NCBI GenBank assembly: GCA_905116865.2
Contig: CAJHNH020001119.1
Span: 100,001-164,000 of the forward strand
Direction: 5' to 3'
DNA: 64,000 nt
Origin: Candidula unifasciata
Lineage: Eukaryota; Mollusca; Gastropoda; Stylommatophora; Geomitridae
The position numbers were made by a program, and so were the translations under genes. The notes below the pieces were generated by a model. That model ran no database searches. It saw nothing but the letters and a program-made list of their open reading frames with translations, and was not told the origin of the DNA. Below are positions 11,981-64,000 of this stretch, piece after piece (the stretch's first letter is position 1; the number at the start of each line of letters is the position of its first letter).

Positions 11981-13156
11981 TCATTTAACCATTAATTCAG
12001 GATCAGAAGACACTATGACATTTTACCACTAAATCAGCAGACACAGATATTTAATCACTAAATCAGCAGACACAGATATTTAACCACTAACTCAGCAGAC
12101 ACAGATATTTAACCACTAAATCAGCAGACACAGATATTTAATCACTAAATCAGCAGACACAGATATTTAACCACTAACTCAGCAGACACAGATATTTAAC
12201 CACTAAATCAGCAGACACTGACATTTAAACACCAAATCAACAGGCACTGACATTTAACCACTAAATCAGCAGACACCAACATTTAACCACTAAATCAGCA
12301 GACACAGACATTTAACCACTAACTAAGCAAACACCAACATTTAACCACTAAATCAGAAGACACCAACATTTAACCACTAAATCAGCAGGCACTGACATTT
12401 AAGCACTAAATCAGCAGGCACTGACATTTAACCACTAAATCAGCAGACACTGACATTTAACCACTAAATCAGCAGACACTGACATTTAACCACTAAATCA
12501 GCAGGCACTGACATTTAACCACTAAATCAGCAGACACTGACATTTAACCACTAAATCAGCAGGCACTGACATTTAACCACTAAATCAGCAAGCACTGACA
12601 TTTAACCACTAAATCAGCAGGCACTGACATTTAAGCACTAAATCAGCAGACACTGACATTTAACCACTAAATCAGCAGACACTGACATTTAACCACTAAA
12701 TCAGCAGGCACTGACATTTAACCACTAAATCAGCAGACACTGACATTTAACCACTAAATCAGCAGGCACTGACATTTAACCACTAAATCAGGATCAGCAG
12801 ACACTGACATTCAACCACTAAATTAGAATCAGCAGACACTGACATTTAACCACTAACTCAGAATCAGCAGACACTGACATTTAACCACTAAATCAGGATC
12901 AGCAGACACTGACATTCAACCACTAAATTAGAATCAGCAGACACTGACATTTAACCACTAACTCAGAATCGGCAGACACTTACATTGAACCACTAACTTA
13001 AAATCAGCAGACGCTCACATCTAACCACTAACTCAGAATCAGCAGACACTGACATTTAACCACTAACTCAGAATCAGCAGACACTGACATTCAACCAATA
13101 AATCAGGATCAGGAGACACTGACATTCAACCAATAAATCAGGATCAGGAGACACTG
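11981..13156. repeat. 29-bp satellite, about 39 units
   Basis: Consensus CACTAAATCAGCAGACACTG ACATTTAAC. Right-hand units often gain 6 bases (AGGATC or AGAATC) to become 35 bp. Left units have AGATATT instead of TGACATT, showing regional homogenisation. Confidence 0.93.
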
Positions 13157-13659
13157 TGAAACATTTTTACATTCCTTTAATTTTCCTCTCAAACTAAACA
13201 TGATTAAAACATAACACATCAAACACAATTAAACTTAAACAGTGAGGACATGAACAATATATTGCACAATCTAATGCCTGACATATTTCACTGTATTCAC
13301 ATACAGTGAAATATGTATGGCGATAAATCTTCTAATGAATAAATCAAATATTCAGAGCTGTATGTGATATATATAACTGTTAATGTGGTCAAAAGTAATC
13401 AAAATCTACAAAACATATATCAGTAATTTAAACAAATGGATATGAAAAACACACTAAACTCAGTGTAAAACATATCACAGTATTAACACTTTTAGTCCCA
13501 GGAGCAGGTACAAATAAAATCCTAATCTGCACAGTCCGTGGAAACAGCACTGAACATATGGTCCTAAATTTTCAGGCTCAACCCCCCCCCCCCTTTTCCC
13601 GCCTACATCACCAAAGTGGTAAACACAGGCAGTAATGGCAGTTTGCACTAGAACTGAAA

Positions 13660-14045
13660 ATAACTATATGTGAAATGCGCTGGCGCCGCAAGGTCACTAG
13701 CAACACTAGATGAGACAGGGTTACGAATACCAGCATTAGAAAGAAAGCTGGAATAAGACCATGTCTGGATTATACTGACAGGCAAAGAATGAAATGGTTC
13801 AGCCATTTAGTGAGAGTCCAGCCAGGCCAGCCAGACTGCATAAGAGACTTTTTACAGTAGAACGTCTGGGAAGAAGGCAAGAGGAAGACCAAGAAAGAGA
13901 TGGATAAATAGGTGTGGATGAAACCTACAAAAAGTTGAGCAAATCCATTACTCAAGCCACCTAAGAAGCGCAAGACAAACACAGAAAGCCAGGACACTGA
14001 GTTACAAACTGGTAAAAGTGAGACGACAAAATAAGAAGAAGAAAA
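13660..14045 (+). pseudogene. LINE ORF2 C-terminal fragment, AAG tail
   Basis: EMRWRRKVTSNTR, then IRKKAGIRPCLDYTDRQRMK and WFSHLVRVQP: the typical 'R-KWFGHLVRM' C-terminal region. Ends ATAAGAAGAAGAAAAATG. Confidence 0.72.
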
Positions 14046-14174
14046 ATGGCAGTTTGGAAGTCTTGGGTGCTGTCTTAGACAATTGCCTGCCGGATCAAAG
14101 GTCTTGGGTACAAATCCATGCCAGGACAGATTTTATAACTGACCTAGGACTCCGAAACTGATCAAGACTGATAT

Positions 14175-14275
14175 GGCTGTCCAGGAAATGTCATAGGAAG
14201 TAAAGGGGGCTGGCATTGCATTGACCATATGATCCACTGAGTGTGTATTGGTTTACAAAAATATTTCTCTGGTAC
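14175..14275 (+). mobile_element. S2 SINE 3' fragment
   Basis: CAGGAAATGTCATAGGAAGT then a TTGGTTTACAAAAATAT end. Similar scraps at 4485-4553, 41278-41325 and 53030-53112. Confidence 0.45.
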
Positions 14276-14339
14276 CATATACTGGATGCATAAAAAAGTT
14301 CCTTTTCTTTACTCATACTTTCCTTAATGGTCTGTGCAA

Positions 14340-14825
14340 CTAGCGATCTGTTCTAAGTGCTGCTTCCAACAATGATAAACTGCATTTCTAGTACTGGACT
14401 GCCTGCGTTGGCATTTCGGTTGGCTGCCTTATGCACTTTATACATGTGTATGCTGTGGGCGTCTGTGGCTCAGGCGTTACAAACGCGCTTCACAATGTCG
14501 GGTTCGATCCCAGCTGTGGATGATTTATCTTGCAGTGGTTACGAAAGTGGTACCAAGAGCTGACTGTTCATAAAGCAATGGCAAACTACTGAACATAACA
14601 TTTGTCTACCACAACAGCCAAAAAATTCTGGGGTTGGTTCTGCAATATATGGATATGCAAGGATATGTAAAGGATATGCAACTAACTTTAACATATATGC
14701 TGGTGGCTTTGCTAAGAGTGCAGTCGGTGATACATTTTTTTTTTTTACAAGAGACAGTAATAGAAATTCTATGTGATTTTCGCTGGCATACAAACTATGG
14801 GGGTGACCTGTTTTCTCTGAAACAA
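14340..14825 (+). mobile_element. 577-bp family copy, split by a SINE
   Basis: ATGATAAACTGCATTTCTAG on the left of the SINE; TTTTCGCTGGCATACAAAC and GGTGACCTGTTTTCTCTGAA on its right. Confidence 0.65.
14459..14692 (+). mobile_element. tRNA-derived SINE, family S1, inserted in another repeat
   Basis: Head GGCGTCTGTGGCTCAGGCGT, B box GGTTCGATCCC, tail ACTAACTTTAAC. It splits a copy of the 577-bp family (14340-14458 and 14693-14825), with similar flanks ACATGTGTATGCTG and ACATATATGCTG. Confidence 0.78.
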
Positions 14826-14829
14826 TGAT

Positions 14830-16120
14830 TACCTGATCAACTGATTAAAACTGTTCTCTTATAATACTATTGGTTCACTAAAACTGTCCTCTCATAAAAC
14901 TAGTTTCATTAAAACTGTGTTCTCATAAAAATTTCTCTATATAAAATTTCACAGAACTGTCTTTTCATAAAATGTGTCTATTTCTCTTTTCACAGAACTC
15001 TTCATGAAAGTGACTTTGTCCAGTAACACATATTTGGGGAAAAAAATTTTTTTACCCATAACTCACCTTCCTGACCAAATCAAATTTATTGCACCAATGC
15101 AATATTTTATAAAAAGCTATCTTCATCTGATGAGTCTTCATGCTCAGGGGGCAACACCCACTATGAATTGCTAGCATTTAACTGTCATTAAAAAAAAAAA
15201 AAAATTCCTGGAATACTTTGTTTTATTTTTGCCTCTAATGATCACTTGAAATAGTAAGGCCCAGTGAATAACTGAGTCAATATTCACAAGCAAATCTAGT
15301 GGGAACAGATCTCAAATACACAATTCAACTGTATAAAATAGTTATATTGGGAACCCTATGAGAGGGTTGTTAAACTAAGTTTACTCAGAGGCCAAAATGG
15401 TGAAAATTAGGATAATCATGGGCAAGAGGCTGAAGCCCCTGGGTAGATTGATCATTACTAAAATACAATTGGCAAAGATCCGCGAGCCACTTGCTTGGCC
15501 ATTGCGAGCCAGATTTGGCCCACAAGCTGCCAGTCGACTAGCTGTGCTCTACAGTTACCAGTAACCTGTTGCCCAGTGAGGGTGGTCTGTACATACATTG
15601 TGCTGCATGCAACCTGGACTTCATGTCATTTTAAACCATGCAAGACAAAAATGTATGACAATGTAAGTCATTTTAAACTATGCCAGATAAAATTTATGAC
15701 AGTGTAAAATCTTAAAATAAATGTCACAAGAGATTGTAAATATGTCAAGTAATCAGATGTTGAAGTCATATGCTCATTTCCCTGGGGTGGGTTCTGGCCC
15801 AAAAACAGACCAGAACAAGACAAAATGTCTGCCTACATTTTTCTCTTACCACTGAATATTGTCCAGAACCCTCGATGTCTGTTTTGTGTTACTGTTCACT
15901 TGATCCCACAGACCCTTCACCATATTTAATTAGTATATAACATAAATGTATGCGCTTATTTTATATAGATATAAATAATCAAGAAAATAACAATATTAGA
16001 GTCACTTACTTAAAAATAAATCAGACACAAAATACAAAACTCAAGAAAAAATGCACCATCTATTATAAATCAACTTGCATAACTGCACAGCCCTTATAAA
16101 AAAAGCATAAGCAGGAAGAG
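14830..16120. other. No gene recognised
   Basis: AT-rich sequence with an A run at 15189 and short CTCATAAAACT repeats (14850-14970). Confidence 0.45.
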
Positions 16121-16179
16121 TTGAATCATTAAATCCAGAATATCAGCCCTGATACAGACATTTATTTATAGTAAAGTAA

Positions 16180-16430
16180 TGGACCCTTATCCATGCCCCT
16201 AGGTGTTTAGGGCATATAGGGCTAGACCTTTATTTTTATAGACCAATCGGTACAAGATGGGTGATGTGGTCAGCATCACGCCAGCCGCCTTTACTTCCCG
16301 GGACTGCACCAAGTACCCACTCAAGGCTGGGTCTACCTGGGAGCCAAGGTCATTTTTGAAAATTAGTCCAGCGAACCCACGACCTTCCGATGCGCGGCGA
16401 GTGTCTAGCCGCGCCGCCACAGTGACAGCC
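16180..16430 (-). mobile_element. tRNA-derived SINE, family S2
   Basis: Minus copy lying inside another repeat whose uninterrupted version is at 17140-17230. CATTTATAG on both sides looks like the target duplication. Confidence 0.78.
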
Positions 16431-16849
16431 ATTTATAGCAGCTACAAAACAATGGAAAAAATAGGGATTAAACACAGTGAGCTTAGCTTTTGCAAAATGT
16501 GAAAAAATGTAAAACAAATATAAGAATCAACACAGAAAAAAGCAAAGTAAGGGCCAGAAAGTAGCAAAACTTAAAACATAGCAGCAGACTGAAAAGAATA
16601 TTAAATAGACATGAAAGTTTAAATATATGGGCACAAATTCACCGAAGATGACAAATTGGATGAAGAAATTAACACCTGATGCAGTAAAGTAAACCACATA
16701 AGACAGTCCCAATCAGCACTAGGAAACATCTCATTCAAAGTTTATTTATTCCAACCCAATGCTACCAAGGCCAAGCATGGTCGCTTACACACACACACAC
16801 AAAAAGAACAAAAACAACAACAAAATGTACTTATCATGAAAATCAGATG

Positions 16850-17125
16850 TCTGAAAAAGAGTGCAGGAGTGACCAGAAGAGACAAAATCATGAATGAAGT
16901 AAGAAGGAAAAAAGCACAGGACCAATACAAATTACATACAGAGACAACAAATCAAATGATCTGCAGTTACAATGCCATACCATACTAAACATACAAGATG
17001 GAAAGAACATGTAAAAGAAAATGTAAGCAGAACCATATACTGCTCTCAACACCAGAAAGAATAAAGAGGGTATGAAGAAGAGGAAGAAGCAGCTTTGCTA
17101 CCTCAAATAACAAGCACAAGCAGAA
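16850..17125 (+). pseudogene. LINE ORF2 tail, heavily degraded
   Basis: RVTRRDKIMNEVRRKKA and downstream GTAAAAGAAAATG sequence recall the 'R-RDRIRNE-IRR' region. Ends CACAAGCAGAAGAAG. Confidence 0.4.
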
Positions 17126-17280
17126 GAAGTTCAATGATTCTGTCAAGAATATCAGTCCAGATACAGACATTTCTAGCAGCTACAAAACAATGGCAAAGAT
17201 AAGGATTAAACCTAGTAAGCTTAGCTTTTTTCTGTACTGAGTGAGGCACTGTGCATTTTTTGTTGCTCTTTACATGAGAA

Positions 17281-17505
17281 GGTCTCCGTGGTGAAGCAAT
17301 CAAGCTGTCTGCCTCGCTCCCAGAGGATCATAGGTGCATTTCATGGACATGTTGTTCAGTTGGTAAGTGCAGTTTACATGAAACTTACTGTGAATGGTAG
17401 TTGGAGCTTTCGGGTTTTTGCATTGTGCAACACTCTTGGCAGGCAGCTAGGCGTTATGACAAGACAGAATGATCAAAGGGCTTAACCTACGGCAATGAAG
17501 TTGCT
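17281..17505 (+). mobile_element. tRNA-type SINE, family S5
   Basis: Head GGTCTCCGTGGTGAAGCAAT and tail GGCAATGAAGTTGCTCCTCT, like the copy at 40346. Confidence 0.6.
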
Positions 17506-17841
17506 CCTCTTAAATTTGAATATCTCTTATCTTTTTAGTCCTTATGAATCACCCTATGTCTTCTTCATGCTGCTCTAAACACACAAGGCATTCACAAATG
17601 ATCTCCACTACTGCTTTCCTGCCCATGGTTTCCTATGTCATTTTACATTCCTTCATTTCCCTTCCTACTGTCCTTCTCTAGGTTTCCTAAGTTTGCCCAC
17701 ATATCCTTTCTCCATAGACTATCCACCAGACAGCTTTCGTTGCCAAAATGTCCCGAGGCATTCAGTAAACTTGTCAAAGCCAGCTCCAACTTCATTCTTT
17801 GATAAAGTTTGCAAATGCACAGCTGTGCTAGAAAGAACAAA

Positions 17842-17925
17842 AGTTAATGCTTTCACAATCAAGAATCGAACCCCAGACTACCTTATTAATAAGCCAGTGC
17901 ACTAACAATTAGACCAAAACAGATC
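17842..17925 (-). pseudogene. tRNA-like sequence (decayed tRNA or SINE head)
   Basis: On minus: TTTTGGTCTAATTGTTAGTG (A box) and GGGGTTCGATTCTTG (B box), spaced as in a tRNA. Acceptor ends do not pair well, so I do not call a functional tRNA. Confidence 0.35.
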
Positions 17926-18179
17926 CTCCTTCAATGGAAAAAGCATATTAGTGAAAAAGATGATGTGCAACTAGCAGTTGTGTTGTTTTAAACTGCACCA
18001 GCTAAGCAGAAAAACACATACGGTTCTCAGTGTAAACGTCATTTTGGAATGTACAATAAATTACCTATGGATCAGGTGTGCGAAGAAGAACATATGGATT
18101 ATATTTATGTTAATAATTTACACAAAAATAACTGTCTATACAAAACACAATGTATCTCTGTAAATGGTCTAAGACTGAC

Positions 18180-19860
18180 AAACAATTTATTTCACTATCA
18201 CACTTAAAATTGCTTTGTTTCACTTTAGAGAGTGGTGTCCTTTCATTACTTCACAATAAACTACAAAAACAATTTCATAATCTATTTCATTAAGTTATGT
18301 GATAACTTTCTACATATGTAAAGTCATCTGATAACCTACTGTAACGAAAGCCAAGCCATTTTATTATTTACTACATAAATCAAGTTGTTTCCAAATATAC
18401 TACACAAGTCATTTCCCAGTTTGCTACAAAAGCCATTTCCCTATCTAATCTATTACAAAAGTCAAGTCACTTCTCAATCTACTTCATAGCTAGAATGACC
18501 AGGCTGAGTAAAAAATGAGGCCTGGAGACTCATATTCACCTGCACAAAAGACACCTCTTGCAAGGTCATGAGTTATGTCCTAGGTTTGCCGACAATGAAC
18601 AGATACAAAGTCGCACTGGTCAAGGCATACATGAGGGTATCGGCAGACATTAACCATCCTTGGCACAAAGCTATACGCGACACAAAAGGAATAAGCCGCT
18701 CCTGGATGGCCAAGGCTGAAAACTTAATCCAGCAGGTATGTGACCTAGACAAGATCAGTCACGGAAAAGAATGCACAAATGCACCAGTAGACACCCATGG
18801 CATCTCTAAGGTTGTCATCACCCTGGGAAGGTACTGCATGGATCAGATTCCTACTGTTGTAGACACAGAGGTAAGGGCACTCATAGATCAGCATTTGCAC
18901 CTAGAAGACATCCTCATCATCTACACAGATGGATCAGTGAAGCGCGGATCAAGGTCAGCATGGGCATACACAGCACAAAGAATGGGGAAACAATTCAAGA
19001 CGACAGCTGCGCTTACCAGGCAACCATGTCAAGTATGACCATGGAGATATTCGCTGCTTCTAGAGCACTATCATGGGCATCAGAGCAAACAGCAGCAACT
19101 ATATCAGGCTACATGAACTTACTTCAGAAGATAACAGGCGGTATACGCTCTGAATGTGCTGAACGCATTTGAAAATCGCACTTAACCTCCCTTACCTGGA
19201 TCTACACACACAGTCATGCGGGCGTAAATGGTAATGAGCGAGTGGACCAACTCGCAAGCAATGCACCAATGCATGTGGGAAAAAGCACGGACAGAGCAAA
19301 TGTTGTGTGGACTGGGCTTGTTGATAACAATAAATCTCTGATACTAACTTGACTGCGTGACATGGGAATAAAGCATGGGGAAGCACATCGATGCCGCATT
19401 TAAGGCCAAGATAGGAGTCATCACAACCAGCTTCTCATGGGAACAATTAGCAAAAGTACCTTTGGAGGGGTTGCTGCATTGGAGGACTAAGCACTCATGG
19501 GAGTGCCCAATGTGCATCATAAGTCAAGTCATTTCCTAACCTTATCTACTACGTAAGTCCGGAAATTTTATAATCGAATATATTACATTAAGTCGTTTCC
19601 AAATCAAAATCTATTACATAAGTCAAGTAATTTTCCAATTTGCTACGACAGTCAAGGCATTTCCTTATCTAATCTGGTACATAAGTCATTTCCCAATATA
19701 ATCTGCTATATAAGTCAAGTCATTTGATATCAAGTTATTTCATAATCTGCTACATAAGTCATTTCCCAATCAACTACTTAAGTCAAGTCCTTTCACAATC
19801 TATTAAGAAGACGTTTTATATACTACATTATATAAAACAAGTTATTTATTTCACAATTCA
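18180..19860. repeat. Degenerate CTACATAAGTCAAGTCATTTCC repeat field, split by a LINE
   Basis: Units of about 25-35 bp at 18180-18490 and 19525-19860 on either side of the RNase H LINE at 18495-19525, so the LINE inserted into an existing array. Confidence 0.6.
18495..19525 (+). pseudogene. LINE fragment with RNase H domain
   Basis: A 156-residue open part (18568-19038) ends in ILIIYTDGSVKRGSRSAWAY, the RNase H TDGS-K-G start. After a frameshift: MTMEIFAASRALSWASEQ, then a SLTWIYTHSHAGVNGNERVD segment (H-GV-GNE-VD) and, further, HNQLLMGTIS with a C-x2-C remnant ECPMC. RNase H after RT marks an I-group LINE. It sits within a degenerate AAGTCAAGTCATTT repeat field (18180-18490 and 19525-19860). 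Confidence 0.82.
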
Positions 19861-20134
19861 TTAGAGAGCCAATTAGTTTCACAGCCTTTACCAGTCTTTC
19901 GCGTTTGCCGGTCTGAGGAACAAATATAAGGGCACATAATTTCATTTACAAAAACAAAAGTTTTTTTTTTCCCCTCACTTGGGGCTTTCTTCCCCTCCAC
20001 TCCTTTGTCAGTCAGGAACTGTCCACATCAGTTTACAAGGAACCCATTTAATCTACCTCATAAGACAAACAGTTTACAATTTATCACAATATATGTTTAG
20101 TATCAAACGGTCAATTCTTCTTAAACAAACAAAC

Positions 20135-20138
<4 letters not shown>

Positions 20139-20184
<46 letters not shown>
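20139..20184. repeat. (TC)n microsatellite
   Basis: Pure TC run of about 23 units, close to the putative gene end. Confidence 0.97.
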
Positions 20185-20188
<4 letters not shown>

Positions 20189-20215
20189 ATCAAGCAAGTT
20201 GCCTCCCTATTATTA

Positions 20216-21200
20216 TTTATTTTTTTTAAATTGCATTTCACATACTAATAGGTTGCTTATTCAGTAATCTGACGATCAAAATACTTCCACAAGCAATTGT
20301 TCACACTGGATTAGCAAATTGTTACAACTGATTACAAACACCAAAACTTGTGACCTCTCTCTCTCAACAATATTCATTTTAGGGTTTTTTTTTTTGGACA
20401 AATACCATTTCCTTAGTCCATTTGTTTCCCATTTTAGTGCCTGTTAAGTGATTCTCTGTTTGCTGTTATTGTAGGCAATTATGTATTCCATAATATGCCA
20501 CAGCTTTCTGGGCAGTTTGAGACTCTCTCTCACATGAGCACACGCACACACACAAAGTTAGTTGTGTGTTCTTTAAAGGATTTTGCAGAACCAGCCACAG
20601 CATTTTTTTTGGGCAGTCTGTGATTTCATTAGAAAATTTTATATTCAGCAGTTTGCTGCTGCTTTCTAAACAGTGTCAGCTTTTGAGATGCTGCTGTTGA
20701 AACAAATGCAAGGCAGTGTGCCGCCAAATCACTCGAAGCTGGGATCGAACCTAGCATCACGGAATCATGAAGCATCTTCCCAACGTTTAAGCCACGGATG
20801 CCGATTTGAGACTTATGCCGCTGCCAAAAATCACCACAATACTACACACATTCATTACCCCACACTTACATCTTCTAATTCACTTGCAGAACTTATTGCT
20901 GCAAAAGATAACAAATAGGAAAATAAATTGCAAAATGGATGAACTATTTACAAACTGATAATACAAATGGCTACTCAGCTACAACTCTAAACAATAAACC
21001 ATCTGCAAATAACAGTGAGGGAAAAAAATCACATATAGCTGCAACGGCCTTTTACAAATAATGCTTCCATATTTTTTTTTAAAAGTTTTTTAACCCAATA
21101 TATGTGTATAATAAAGAATGTCATCATATTTGTCTGGATAAATCTGGCATTACTACTGTCTGCTGCAGCTTTGTTTTCTGTGCTTATAATGTCAGTCAGG
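20216..21200 (-). other. Probable 3' UTR of the CCDC186-like gene
   Basis: Sequence downstream of the stop codon. The first AATAAA I see on the minus strand is at 20216-20221 (TTTATT on +), so a UTR of about 1 kb is possible. It would include a tRNA-type SINE (20554-20803). A (TC)n tract follows at 20139-20184. The end of the transcript cannot be fixed from sequence alone. Confidence 0.3.
20554..20803 (-). mobile_element. tRNA-derived SINE, family S1
   Basis: Minus-oriented copy ending at AAGCCACGGATGCC; contains TTTTGCAGAACCAGCC and GGGATCGAACCT on +. It would lie in the 3' UTR. Confidence 0.7.
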
Positions 21201-63331
<42,131 letters not shown>

Positions 63332-63399
63332 CTGTGAAATATATTACCTGTGTTAACCTAGTCATCTCCTTGTGAGATGCAATTTTTGGTTATTTTGAA

Positions 63400-63560
63400 G
63401 CCCCACCCTGACTCTTGCCAGGGACCGCAATATAGCCCGGCCATAAATATGGTCTAATGGCTGAACGCGGTTTCTGGGACCTCTCCACAGTGATCCTCAT
63501 CCACATGGTGGCACTTTGTGTCATTGGGTTTTTATCGCTTGTGTGATGTCCTGGTGGGGT
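63400..63560 (+). repeat. Dispersed repeat (GGACCTCTCCAC family)
   Basis: AATATAGCCCGGCCATAAAT, TTTCTGGGACCTCTCCACAG, CACATGGTGGCACTTTGTGT, ends CCTGGTGGGGT. Confidence 0.65.
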
Positions 63561-63624
63561 AAAAGTACTACTACTACTACTAATATATTACCACCTATGT
63601 TACCACACTTACACTACAAATTTC

Positions 63625-63800
63625 TTCTTCTTCTTCTTTTTCTTAGCATTCATCAGCTGTAAACTCCAGTGGAAATTTTTGGTTGTTCGTGCACTCCTGG
63701 AATTTGGTCTTGATCCAGAACTTGAGTTTTCAGTGCTTATCTGTTTTACACATCTGGTTTATTTATATGCAGACTACTGGTTTCTTGCCTCTTAGGCAGA
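63625..63800 (-). mobile_element. R4 repeat
   Basis: CTTCTTCTTCTTCTTTTTCT, then AGCATTCATCAGCTGTAAAC on +; ends TGCCTCTTAGGCAGAGG. Confidence 0.7.
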
Positions 63801-64000
63801 GGTCATCATTGTAACAAACTCTGGAAGAATGCTGAGAAAGATGAAAACAGGGATGCTTCGAGCAGAGTGGCAAGCTTCACTAAAAAGGTCATTGGTAGTG
63901 AGCATACTTTGGAACTTTTCTCTTTTCTCCAGGCAATTCCGGCATGGTTGGTAATGAACAGGCTGACAGATTGGCTGGATCTGCACCACTGGGTGGTGAA
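63795..64000 (+). pseudogene. RNase H LINE fragment at window edge
   Basis: NSGMVGNEQADRLAGSAPLG near the end is the conserved G-x-GNE-AD-LAG motif of LINE RNase H. The element continues beyond 64000. Confidence 0.75.

Noticed and set aside
18568..19038. 156-codon ORF as a host gene
   Set aside because: RNase H motif, frameshifts downstream and homologous fragments at 43290, 55835 and 63795 show it is a LINE relic.

Overview
The window looks like a piece of a repeat-rich animal nuclear genome, most likely a mollusc and plausibly a freshwater gastropod. It has large AT-rich introns with GT-AG splice sites, a metazoan golgin gene, tRNA-derived SINEs, LINE relics, hAT and mariner-like elements, and a SPIN-like hAT element of a kind known from vertebrates and reported from a pond snail. 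The taxon is inferred from content only; nothing here fixes the species.

One conserved gene is visible. It lies on the minus strand from 63331 down to 21201 and encodes about 658 C-terminal residues of a coiled-coil golgin that I recognise as CCDC186 (CCCP-1/Golgin104 family). I place seventeen exons. They join in consistent phase with GT-AG borders and end at a TGA. The N-terminal half lies beyond the right edge. Exon 63202-63331 carries a frameshift in a short CA tract, and a 24-base micro-exon is proposed at 26962-26985.

Layout: 1-21200 is downstream of the gene and holds SINEs, LINE tails, a 499-bp hAT-type MITE, a 29-bp satellite (11981-13156) and simple repeats, with no supported gene. 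From 21300 to 63200, exons are scattered among introns full of repeats. Three introns carry tandem arrays that begin at, or are built from, the exon's 5' splice site: a 65-bp array at 22800-23812, a 73-bp-type array at 37594-38117 and a 54-bp array at 57766-60739. A three-layer nest fills 46613-52695: a hAT-type element contains a LINE fragment, which is split by an LTR retrotransposon with a 5-bp target duplication. That LTR element has integrase upstream of the RNase H tail, the Gmr1-like order.

No CRISPR, operon or prokaryotic feature is present. Nothing here looks like a new multi-gene system. The most original signals are the splice-donor-derived intronic arrays, the SPIN element with its 8-bp target duplication, the Gmr1-like element and an apparent SINE/LINE partnership through a shared (AAG)n tail.
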